64,000 nucleotides of DNA from DASSKA01 sp963839365 (GTDB lineage: Bacteria > Actinomycetota > Actinomycetes > Propionibacteriales > Nocardioidaceae). Below, one piece after another: positions 53,669 to 61,606 of this stretch (the first letter of the stretch is position 1; every line of letters starts with the position of its first letter). A program made the translations under genes and the position numbers. The stretch covers positions 186,001-250,000 of the forward strand of contig CAWIUT010000005.1 in assembly GCA_963839365.1 (NCBI GenBank), in the 5' to 3' direction. The notes below the pieces were generated by a model that saw only the letters and a list, made by a program, of their open reading frames with translations, was not told the origin of the DNA and searched no databases.

Positions 53669-54949
53669 TCAGCGCTCCAGGATCGCGGTCACGCCCTGCC
53701 CGCCGGCCGCGCAGATGGAGATCACGCCGCGGCCGGACCCCTTCTGCTTCAGCAGCTTCGCCAGGGTCATCAGGATCCGGCCGCCGGTCGCCGCGAACGG
53801 GTGGCCGGCCGCGAGCGAGCTGCCGTTCACGTTCAGCCTGGACCGGTCGACCGAGCCGAGCGGGGCATCGAGACCCAGCCGCTCCTTGCAGAAGATCGGG
53901 TCCTCCCACGCCTTCAACGTGGCCAGCACCTGGGAGGCGAACGCCTCATGGATCTCGTAGAAGTCGAAGTCCTGCAGGCTCAGCCCTTCGCGCGCCAGCA
54001 TCCGCGGCATCGCGTAGGCGGGGGCCATCAGCAGACCCTCGCCGCCGTGCACGTAGTCGACCGCGGCGGTCTCCGTGGTGCGCAGGTACGCCAACGGCTC
54101 CCAGCCGCGCTGCTCGGCGTAGTCCTCCGAGCACAGCAGCACCGCCGAGGCTCCGTCGCTGAGCGGGGTGGAGTTGCCCGCGGTCATCGTGGCGGTCTCC
54201 CCCCGGCCGAACACCGGCTTGAGGGAGGCAAGCTTCTCCACCGAGGAGTCCGGACGCAGGTTCTGGTCGCGCTCCAGGCCGAGGTACGGGCTGACCTGGT
54301 CGTCGAAGAAGCCCCTGTCGTACGCCGCGGCCAGCTGGTGGTGCGAGGCGACCGCCAGCTCGTCCTGCTCCTCCCGGCCGATGTTCCACTCGAGCGCGGT
54401 CAGCGCCGCGGACTCGCCCATCGACAGGCCGGTGCGCGGCTCCTTGTTGGCCGGGATGGCGGGCGCCAGGTGCTGCGGCCGGATCCGGGTGAGCGCCGCC
54501 AGCCGGGCCTGCATGGTCTTGGCACGGTTGGCGTCCAGCAGGATCCGGCGCAGCCGCTCGTTGACCGCGATCGGGGCGTCGGAGGTGGTGTCGGTGCCAC
54601 CGGCGATCCCGACGTCGACCAGCCCGAGCGCGATCTTGTTGGCGACCGCGGTCGCCGCCTGGATCCCGGTGTCGCAGGCCTGCTGGATGTCGTAGGCCGG
54701 TGTCTCGGCGGCCAGACGGGAGCCGAGCACGCACTCGCGGGTCAGGTTGAAGTCCCGGGAGTGCTTGAGCACCGCCCCGGCCACCACCTCGCCGAGCCGC
54801 TCGCCCTCGAGGCCGAACCGGCTCACCACACCGTCGATGGCGGCGGTCAGCATGTCCTGGTTGGAGGCGTGGGCGTACACGGTGTTCGAGCGCGCGAACG
54901 GGATCCGGTTGCCGCCGATGACGGCGACGCGACGGGTGCTCTCCTGCAT
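53669..54949 (-). CDS. Acetyl-CoA acetyltransferase/thiolase, FadA2-like
   Basis: 426 residues. Thiolase residues: nucleophile Cys in QQACDTGIQA, the His in NGSSLAAGHPFAATGG, and the second Cys in ISICAAGGQGVTA. It cleaves or forms a 3-ketoacyl-CoA. It is divergent from a two-domain FabG4-like reductase and a MaoC dehydratase, the layout of Rv0243 fadA2 / Rv0242c fabG4 / Rv0241c htdX in M. tuberculosis. A 17-bp palindrome lies in the shared promoter region. Confidence 0.9.
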   Translation of the reverse strand: MQESTRRVAVIGGNRIPFARSNTVYAHASNQDMLTAAIDGVVSRFGLEGERLGEVVAGAVLKHSRDFNLTRECVLGSRLAAETPAYDIQQACDTGIQAATAVANKIALGLVDVGIAGGTDTTSDAPIAVNERLRRILLDANRAKTMQARLAALTRIRPQHLAPAIPANKEPRTGLSMGESAALTALEWNIGREEQDELAVASHHQLAAAYDRGFFDDQVSPYLGLERDQNLRPDSSVEKLASLKPVFGRGETATMTAGNSTPLSDGASAVLLCSEDYAEQRGWEPLAYLRTTETAAVDYVHGGEGLLMAPAYAMPRMLAREGLSLQDFDFYEIHEAFASQVLATLKAWEDPIFCKERLGLDAPLGSVDRSRLNVNGSSLAAGHPFAATGGRILMTLAKLLKQKGSGRGVISICAAGGQGVTAILER

Positions 54950-54981
54950 CAGTCAGCTCCTGGTCGTGACGAGACGATCGG

Positions 54982-54998
54982 TGGGTACGTCGTACCCA
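54982..54998. promoter_or_regulatory. 17-bp palindrome between fadA2-like and fabG4-like genes
   Basis: TGGGTACG-T-CGTACCCA, perfect 8-bp arms around one base, 33 bases upstream of the thiolase start. Probably an operator that controls the divergent lipid genes together; the regulator is not in the window. Confidence 0.6.
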
Positions 54999-55088
54999 TC
55001 CTTGCGCCGTGCGACCGGTGAAGGGAACGTAGTGAGGGCCACGTCACCAAATGTGGACGCACGTTTACACGCGAGGTTACATAGGACC

Positions 55089-56426
55089 ATGAGCGACAGG
55101 TACCAGTCCCTGATCCAGACTCCGATCGGCCAGAAGCTGGCCAAGAGCCTGGGGCTGCCCAACCCGGTGCCGCTGGAGCGCTACCGGCCGGGCGCCCCGC
55201 TCGTCGACGGGACCGTGCTGGTCACCGGCGACGGCCGTCTGGCGAAGCCGGTCGCCGGGGCCCTCGAGGGGCTCGGCGTGACCGTGGCCGCGCAGCGCGC
55301 GGAGGGACAGCGCTACAAGGGCATCGTGCTCGACGCGTCCGGGATCGACTCCTCGACGCGGCTGGTGGCCCTGCAGGAGGCGCTCACCCCGGTGCTGCGC
55401 AGCCTGGAGCGGTGCCCGCGCGTGGTGGTGCTCGGCACCCCGCCGGAGTCGATGACCGGCGGCGAGCGCGTCGCCCAGCGCGCCCTGGAGGGCTTCACCC
55501 GGTCGTTGGGCAAGGAGATCGGTCGCGGCGGCACCGTGCAGCTGGTGTACGTCGCACCCGGCGCCGAGAACGCGGCCACCAGCACGCTGGCGTTCCTGCT
55601 CTCCCCCAAGTCCGCCTACGTCTCCGGCCAGGTGATCCTGGTGGGCAGCCACGGCGTCACCGCCGCGGCCGAGCAGGTGCAGGACTGGACCCGGCCGCTG
55701 GCGGGCAAGGTGGCCGTCGTCACCGGCGCCAGCCGCGGGATCGGGGAGGCGATCGCCGAGACGCTGCACCGGGACGGCGCCACCGTCATCGGGGTGGACG
55801 TGCCGCAGGCGGCGGACGGGCTCAAGCACGTGATGGACCGCATCGACGGCGAGTCGCTCACCCTCGACATCACCGCGAAGGACGCCCCGCAGCGGATAGC
55901 GCGGCACGTCGAGGAGCAGCACGGCGGCGTCGACGTCGTGGTGCACAACGCCGGCATCACCCGGGACAAGAAGCTCGCGAACATGAAGACCGACGGGTTC
56001 GCGGCCACGATCGCGGTGAACCTGACCGCTCCCGAGCGGATCACCACCGAGCTGCTGAAGCAGGGCCTGGTGCGACCCAACGGGCGCATCATCGGGGTCG
56101 CTTCGGTGGCCGGCATCGCCGGCAACGTGGGCCAGACCAACTACGGCGCCTCGAAGGCCGGCGTCATCGGACTCGTCGACTCCCTCGCGGACGAGCTCAC
56201 CGACGGCATCACCGTCAACGCGGTCGCCCCCGGGTTCATCGAGACCAAGATGACCGCGGCCGTCCCGTTGGCGACCCGCGAGGTGGGCCGCCGGCTGAAC
56301 GCGATGGCGCAGGGCGGCCGCCCGGTCGACGTCGCCGAGACCATCGCGTGGTACGCCAACCCGGCCTCCACCGCCGTCAACGGCAACGTGGTGCGGGTCT
56401 GCGGCCAGATGATGCTGGGGGCCTGA
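55089..56426 (+). CDS. fabG4: Two-domain 3-oxoacyl reductase, FabG4-like
   Basis: 445 residues. An N-terminal degenerate flavodoxin-like domain (1-205) is followed by a SDR domain: NAD motif VVTGASRGIGEAIAE near residue 217, HNAGIT, catalytic Ser in IGVASVAG and YxxxK in YGASKAG. The high-molecular-weight FabG4 form is NADH-dependent and reduces 3-ketoacyl-CoA. ATG at 55089 follows TAGGACC. Three bases after its stop a MaoC dehydratase starts, so ketoreduction and dehydration are coupled. Confidence 0.92.
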   Translation: MSDRYQSLIQTPIGQKLAKSLGLPNPVPLERYRPGAPLVDGTVLVTGDGRLAKPVAGALEGLGVTVAAQRAEGQRYKGIVLDASGIDSSTRLVALQEALTPVLRSLERCPRVVVLGTPPESMTGGERVAQRALEGFTRSLGKEIGRGGTVQLVYVAPGAENAATSTLAFLLSPKSAYVSGQVILVGSHGVTAAAEQVQDWTRPLAGKVAVVTGASRGIGEAIAETLHRDGATVIGVDVPQAADGLKHVMDRIDGESLTLDITAKDAPQRIARHVEEQHGGVDVVVHNAGITRDKKLANMKTDGFAATIAVNLTAPERITTELLKQGLVRPNGRIIGVASVAGIAGNVGQTNYGASKAGVIGLVDSLADELTDGITVNAVAPGFIETKMTAAVPLATREVGRRLNAMAQGGRPVDVAETIAWYANPASTAVNGNVVRVCGQMMLGA

Positions 56427-56428
56427 CC

Positions 56429-57310
56429 GTGGCGACCACGCGCGAGGTGAAGGGCGAGCCGGCCGCGCTGCCGTTGATGCTCAAGGCGGCGCTGCCGGTG
56501 CTGCCGGGGGTGTCGGCGTTACCCGGGGTGAAGAAGTCCGGGGACACCCTGCCGCAGCTGACGCTGACCCGGCACGACCTGGCCATCGACCGGGCCCACG
56601 TGGAGCGGTACGCACGCGTGTGCGGGTTCTCGCTCAAGGAGAGCCTGCCGGTCACCTACCCGCACGTGCTCGCCTTCGGGCTGCACATGGCGATCATGAC
56701 CGACCCGGCCTTCCCGTTCCCGGCGATCGGCACGGTGCACATCGGCAACGCGATCACGTCCCACCGGCCCGTCGCGGCCAGCGAGCGGCTGCAGGTCACC
56801 TGCCGCCCCCAGGACCTGCGTCCGCACCCGAAGGGCCGGGTCTTCGACATCGTGACATCGGTGCACTCCGCGGGCGAGCTGGTGTGGGAGGAGACGACCA
56901 CGCTGCTGCGCCGTGGTCGCCGCGACGGTGACGCGGCCGCCGACGCCGGCCCGGCGTTCGCGCAGGTGCCGCCGTCCGGGGTGCGGTGGCGGCTGCCGGC
57001 CGACCTGGGCCGCCGGTACGCCGCGGTCTCCGGCGACCACAACCCGATCCACCTCTACCGCCTGACCGCCAAGGCGTTCGGGTTCCCGCGCCAGATCGCG
57101 CACGGCATGTGGACCAAGGCACGCTGCCTGGCCGCCCTCGAGGGCCGGCTGCCGGAGGCGGTCACCGTGGACGTGGCGTTCAAGAAGCCGGTGCTGCTGC
57201 CGGGCACGGTCGCCTTCGGTTCCCGGCGCGCCGGGGACCGGTGGGACTTCTCGCTCACGAGCCCGAAGAGCGGTGCACCGCACCTCCTCGGGCGGGCCAC
57301 CCCGGCCTGA
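56429..57310 (+). CDS. MaoC-family (R)-3-hydroxyacyl-CoA dehydratase, HtdX-like
   Basis: 293 residues with two hot-dog repeats. The hydratase signature in the second is AVSGDHNPIHLYRLTAKAFGFPRQIAHGMW with the catalytic Asp and His. GTG at 56429 lies two bases after the FabG4-like stop. With the reductase and the thiolase it could elongate or shorten acyl-CoA chains, as the mycobacterial htdX-fabG4-fadA2 locus is thought to do. Confidence 0.9.
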   Translation: MATTREVKGEPAALPLMLKAALPVLPGVSALPGVKKSGDTLPQLTLTRHDLAIDRAHVERYARVCGFSLKESLPVTYPHVLAFGLHMAIMTDPAFPFPAIGTVHIGNAITSHRPVAASERLQVTCRPQDLRPHPKGRVFDIVTSVHSAGELVWEETTTLLRRGRRDGDAAADAGPAFAQVPPSGVRWRLPADLGRRYAAVSGDHNPIHLYRLTAKAFGFPRQIAHGMWTKARCLAALEGRLPEAVTVDVAFKKPVLLPGTVAFGSRRAGDRWDFSLTSPKSGAPHLLGRATPA

Positions 57311-57325
57311 CGCACTGACGCCGGG

Positions 57326-58600
57326 TCAGCGGCGGCGCCCGAACCGGACGGCGGTCACGTCGCTGGTCGAGCGGCTCGTCGCCGGGGTCAGCCGGAGCGA
57401 GAAGGTGGCGGTCGCCGGGTCCCAGGCGCCCACGTCGGTGACTCCGTCGCCGTTCCAGTCCCCGGTGACCGGAAGATCGCTGCCGGTGCCGAACGGCACC
57501 GTGGTCAACGTCTGCGACCCGTCCGCGTAGCCGACCCGCAGCACGAACGTCGCGGTGGCCGGGTCGAACACCCCGACGTCGCTCACCCCATCGCCGTTCC
57601 AGTCCCCGGTGACGGGGATGTCACCGACACCGCCCAGCTGCACCGAGTCGACCGTGCCGTCGGCCGTCCGGAGCCGGAACGTCGCGGTGGCCGGGTGGAA
57701 GACGCCGACGTCGGTGACCCCATCGCCGTCCCAGTCGCCGGTGACCGGTCGGTCCATCCGCCGGCCGAGCACGATGCTGGTGGTGGTGCCGTCGCCGTTG
57801 CGCAGCAGGAACTGTCGGGTCCGGGGTCGGCGCACCCCGACGTCCGTCGTACCGTCGCCGTCCCAGTCGCCGGTCACCGGGATGTCCCGGCCGCGGCCGA
57901 AGCCGACCACTTCCGCCGGCGCCCCGGGGACCGAGAACCGGAACACGCCGCTGCGCGGCCGGGTGCGGAACACGCCGACCGAGTCGGCGCCCTCACCGCC
58001 CCGGTCCGCACTGAGCGGGATGTCGGGACAGTTGGCCGACACCAGCGGGGTGCCCGCGGCGTACGCCGCGTGGTGGAACCAGACCGGCTGGTCCACGCCG
58101 TCCACCCGCTCCTCGAAGTGCAGGTGCGGACCGGTCGCATTGCCCGTGTCCCCGACCTGGCCGATGATCCCGCCCTGGTCGATCTGCTGGCCCTGCACCA
58201 CCCAGACCGCCTTCAGGTGCGCATAGAGGGTGCTGTTCCCGTCGCCGTGGTCGATGACCACGTAGCGCCCGTAGCTGGCACTCCCCAGGTCGGCGACCTG
58301 CGTGACCGTTCCGGCCGCGGCAGCGAGCACCAGCTTCCCGTAGTCCTTCGGCCGGGTGAAGTCCAGCGCCAGCGGGCTCGGGCTGTGCCCCGGCCACGTA
58401 TTCCCGGTCCAGCGCTGCCCGCACGGGAAGGGCATCTGGTAGTCCACCGTCGGCGGCGTGCCGGGGTCGACCACGCCGGTGGCGCCGGCCCCGCCCGCGA
58501 GGCCCACCGGGGCGGCCAACAGGGCGAACGCGGTCAGGACGGGGGCCAGCCGACGCCCCCCACGCGACCATGCCGTGCCACCACTCACGCGACGACTCAC
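57326..58600 (-). CDS. Secreted M23-like protein with FG-GAP-like repeats
   Basis: About 424 residues. A signal peptide (GGRRLAPVLTAFALLAAPVGLAGGAGA) leads to an M23 (LytM-like) domain with the HxH zinc motif in ATGPHLHFEE. The first zinc His is not in its usual place: SPSPLALDF stands where HxGxDF is expected. The C-terminal half holds about five repeats of the type PVTGDWDGDGVTDVGVFHPATATFRLR, Asp-rich and possibly calcium-binding. GTG at 58600 has GAGAGG ten bases upstream; ATG 58609 is an alternative. It probably binds or cuts peptidoglycan outside the cell. Confidence 0.83.
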   Translation of the reverse strand: MSRRVSGGTAWSRGGRRLAPVLTAFALLAAPVGLAGGAGATGVVDPGTPPTVDYQMPFPCGQRWTGNTWPGHSPSPLALDFTRPKDYGKLVLAAAAGTVTQVADLGSASYGRYVVIDHGDGNSTLYAHLKAVWVVQGQQIDQGGIIGQVGDTGNATGPHLHFEERVDGVDQPVWFHHAAYAAGTPLVSANCPDIPLSADRGGEGADSVGVFRTRPRSGVFRFSVPGAPAEVVGFGRGRDIPVTGDWDGDGTTDVGVRRPRTRQFLLRNGDGTTTSIVLGRRMDRPVTGDWDGDGVTDVGVFHPATATFRLRTADGTVDSVQLGGVGDIPVTGDWNGDGVSDVGVFDPATATFVLRVGYADGSQTLTTVPFGTGSDLPVTGDWNGDGVTDVGAWDPATATFSLRLTPATSRSTSDVTAVRFGRRR

Positions 58601-58751
58601 AGGCGGCATCCTCTCGGCGGGGCGGGACGCGGTGCGCCCGACCGCCCCCGGCATCACCGGTCACAGCAGTCGCTTCAGCACACCGCGCCTCAAGAACGCT
58701 CAACCGTAGCCAGCCGTCAGCGTGTCTGTCGCAGATTCGGCGAAATGCGTG

Positions 58752-59735
58752 CTATATGCGCCCGCCGATGCTCGCCTCGTCCGGCGCGGAGAGGGTGAGC
58801 ACCGCCTCGGTCACGTGGTCCTGCTCCTCGAGCTGGTGCTCGAGCCGGCGCAGCGCGTAGGCCACCGTCGACTCCGCCGCGTCCCCCTCCAGGTCGATGC
58901 TGGCCACCAGCAGCACACGGCGCGGTCCGACGTACTCCAGCCGCAGGTAGGTCACCCGGGCCACCTCCGGTAGGGCGCAGATCTGCTTCAGCGCCGCCTC
59001 CCGCACCCGCGCATCGACCTGCTGGCCGGTCAGGAACTGGCGGTTCTGGTTGATCAGCACCACCGCGACCACCCCGAGCACCAGTCCGATCAGGATGGAG
59101 CCGGCCGCGTCGTAGGCCGCGTTCCCGGTGATCTGGTGCAGGGCCACGCCCAGCCCGGCGAGGGCCAGGCCGACCACCGCCGCTGAGTCCTCGGCGACCA
59201 CGGCCCGCAGCGTCGGGTCGGAGGTCTCGAGGGCGTAGGTGAACACGTCCTTGTCGGTCTCGCTGGCCTCCGCACGGGTCTGCTTGAGGGCACGCACCAA
59301 GGAGGTGGACTCGAAGCAGAACGACACCGCGAGGACGACGTAGGCCCACAGGTACGAGGAGTCGCTCCCACCGCCGCCGACCAGCTGGGTGATCCCGTGC
59401 CACACCGAGAGGACGGCGCCGGCGAAGAACAGGCCCATGGCGGCGAGCAGTGACCAGACGTACGCCTCACGTCCGTAACCGAACGGGTGCGTCTCGTCCG
59501 GCGCCTTCCGGGCCTTCTTGTCGGCGACGAGGAGCAGCACCTCGTTGCCGGTGTCCGCCCATGAGTGCGCCGCCTCGGCCAGCATCGACGCCGACCCGGT
59601 GATCAAGGCCACGAAGGTCTTCGCGACGGCGACTCCGAGGTTGGCCAGCAGGGCCACGATCACGGTGAGGGTGGAGTCGCCGCCCTGCCCCTGGTCGCCG
59701 GCCTGGTCGTCGGCCTGGTCGTCGCTCACGCTCAC
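58752..59735 (-). CDS. Cation diffusion facilitator transporter
   Basis: 327 residues, six predicted helices and a C-terminal cytoplasmic domain. The first metal site is in AEAAHSWADTGNEV (HxxxD) and the second in VVAEDSAAVVGLALAG. It exports Zn2+, Co2+ or a related ion in exchange for protons. GTG start at 59735 (another GTG two codons later). Follows the TesB gene on the same strand by 36 bases. Confidence 0.9.
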   Translation of the reverse strand: MSVSDDQADDQAGDQGQGGDSTLTVIVALLANLGVAVAKTFVALITGSASMLAEAAHSWADTGNEVLLLVADKKARKAPDETHPFGYGREAYVWSLLAAMGLFFAGAVLSVWHGITQLVGGGGSDSSYLWAYVVLAVSFCFESTSLVRALKQTRAEASETDKDVFTYALETSDPTLRAVVAEDSAAVVGLALAGLGVALHQITGNAAYDAAGSILIGLVLGVVAVVLINQNRQFLTGQQVDARVREAALKQICALPEVARVTYLRLEYVGPRRVLLVASIDLEGDAAESTVAYALRRLEHQLEEQDHVTEAVLTLSAPDEASIGGRI

Positions 59736-59771
59736 CGTCCCGGTTCGTCTCGGTGGAGGGGCGGCGGCGGA

Positions 59772-60638
59772 TCAGCCGGCCGGCCGCTGCCGGATCAGGC
59801 CCTCCTGGGCCACGGTCGCGACCAGGGTCCCGTCCTGGGCGAACACCCTCCCTATCGCTAGTCCTCGTGCCCCTGACGCGGACGGCGAAACCTGGTCGTA
59901 GAGCAGCCAGGTGTCTGCACGGAACGGCCGGTGGAACCAGATGGTGTGGTCCAGCGAGGCCGACTGCAGGCCCGGATCGGAGATCAGCACGCCGTGCGGG
60001 ACGAGCGCGGAGGCCAGCAGCGTCATGTCGCTGGCGTAGGTGAACGCCGCCCGGTGCGTCAGCGGGGAGTCGTCCAGCTTCCCGCTGATCCGGATCCACA
60101 GCCGGGACTGGGCCGGACGCTGTTCGGGCGGCAGCTCGCCGCCGGGGCGGGAGTCGCCGATCCAGCGCATCTCGAGGGCCGACCACTCCTTGACCCAGCG
60201 GTCGGCGTTGGTCGGTGAGCCGCGCCGGATGAGCTCGGCCATGTCCGGGGCCTCGTCCGGCGACGGCACCGTCGGCATCACGTCCTGGTGCTCGAAGCCG
60301 GGCTCGGTGATCTGGAAGCTCGCGGTCATGTAGTAGATCGGCCGGCCGTGCTGCCGGGCGACCACGCGGCGGGTGGCGAAGGACCTCCCGTCCCGGATCC
60401 GCTCCGCGTCGTACACGATCGGCACGGAGGTGTCGCCGGGTCGCAGGAAGTAGCTGTGCAGCGAGTGCACCAGCAGCTCCTCGTCCACCGTCCGTGCGGC
60501 GGCCACCAGCGCCTGTCCGGCAACCTGGCCCCCGAACACCCGCTGCATGATGGTGTCGGGCTGGGTGCCCCGGAACAGGTTGACGTCGACGGTCTCGAGG
60601 TCGAGCAGATCGAGCAGCTCCTCCGCGGAACTGGGCAC
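59772..60638 (-). CDS. tesB: Acyl-CoA thioesterase II
   Basis: 288 residues, double hot-dog fold. FRGTQPDTIMQRVFGGQVAGQAL is the N-terminal TesB signature and SASLDHTIWFHRP carries the catalytic Asp. It hydrolyses acyl-CoA to fatty acid and CoA. GTG at 60638 has GAGGAG seven bases upstream. Four bases separate it from the PAC2 gene, so they are co-transcribed. Confidence 0.93.
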   Translation of the reverse strand: MPSSAEELLDLLDLETVDVNLFRGTQPDTIMQRVFGGQVAGQALVAAARTVDEELLVHSLHSYFLRPGDTSVPIVYDAERIRDGRSFATRRVVARQHGRPIYYMTASFQITEPGFEHQDVMPTVPSPDEAPDMAELIRRGSPTNADRWVKEWSALEMRWIGDSRPGGELPPEQRPAQSRLWIRISGKLDDSPLTHRAAFTYASDMTLLASALVPHGVLISDPGLQSASLDHTIWFHRPFRADTWLLYDQVSPSASGARGLAIGRVFAQDGTLVATVAQEGLIRQRPAG

Positions 60639-60642
60639 GGGG

Positions 60643-61569
60643 CTACTCCTCAGGCTGGTCGGGGTTGTTGAGCCCGGCCAGGAAGCGCTCGAACTCCTCA
60701 CCGAGCTCCTCACCGGAGGGGAGTCGCTGCTCGTCGGCGAGCGGCAGGTTGGCACCCTGCCCGGCGTTCCGGAGGGCGTCGTACTGCTGCTCGAGCCCCT
60801 CGACCACCTCGCCGACCTCGGGTGAGGCGTGCACCTGGGCGTTGATCTCGGCGAGCCGCTCCTCCCCCGCGACCTGCAGACTGGTCAGGTCCCACTCCAG
60901 CCCGGTGACCCCGTGCACCGCTTCGAGCAGGGCAGCCGCGGCCAGCGGGTAGTCGATCTGGGCCACGTAGTGCGGGATGTGGGCGACGAAGCCCAACGCG
61001 CCGTGGCCCCACTCCCCGAGACGCACCTCGAGCAGCGCCTGTGCGCTGCTCGGCACCCTGATCCGGCCCTTCCAGACGTTCTCCTGGACCAGCAGCCCCG
61101 TGTCGGTGGCGTGATGGGTGAGCATCACCGGGCGGGTGTGCGGGACGGCCATCGGCACCGACCCGAGCGCGACGGACAGCCGCACGCCGAACCGGTCGAC
61201 CACCTCCCGGACGGCTGCCGCGAACGCCTCCCAGTAGGTGTCCGGCTCGGGTCCGTGCAGGAGGAGGTACGGCGTGCCGGTGTCGTCGTGCAGCAGCCGG
61301 ACCACCAGCCGTGGCGCGGCGTACTCCTCGTAGTGGTCCTCGGCGAAGATCAACGGGGGCCGCCGGGCCCGGTAGTCGTAGAACGCGTCCATGTCGAAGC
61401 TGGCCACCACCCGGCCGGAAGACTGCGACTGCAGGCGCGTGACGGCGAGCGCGGCCGCGCTGCCGGCGTCCAGAAAGCCTTCCAACGCGTGCAGCAGCAC
61501 CGGTCGGGAGTCCTCCGCGAGCTCAGGCACGTCATCGACGATGTGCACGAAACGCGACTCCTCCGTCAT
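60643..61569 (-). CDS. PAC2-family protein
   Basis: 308 residues of the PAC2 (proteasome assembly chaperone 2) family, common in actinobacteria. Visible: VLLHALEGFLDAGSAAALA near residue 24, LLLHGPEPDTYWEAFAAAV, GSVPMAVPHTRPVMLTHHAT and GFVAHIPHYVAQIDYPLAA. The bacterial function is not settled. It is upstream of tesB and downstream of dxs on the same strand. Confidence 0.87.
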   Translation of the reverse strand: MTEESRFVHIVDDVPELAEDSRPVLLHALEGFLDAGSAAALAVTRLQSQSSGRVVASFDMDAFYDYRARRPPLIFAEDHYEEYAAPRLVVRLLHDDTGTPYLLLHGPEPDTYWEAFAAAVREVVDRFGVRLSVALGSVPMAVPHTRPVMLTHHATDTGLLVQENVWKGRIRVPSSAQALLEVRLGEWGHGALGFVAHIPHYVAQIDYPLAAAALLEAVHGVTGLEWDLTSLQVAGEERLAEINAQVHASPEVGEVVEGLEQQYDALRNAGQGANLPLADEQRLPSGEELGEEFERFLAGLNNPDQPEE

Positions 61570-61606
61570 GGCTCACCTCCCGTCGCACTCGATCCATGGG
61601 GCAACC

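Noticed and set aside
58601..58751. Possible ydaO-type c-di-AMP riboswitch before the M23 gene
   Set aside because: The gap is about 150 bp and I could not find the conserved core.
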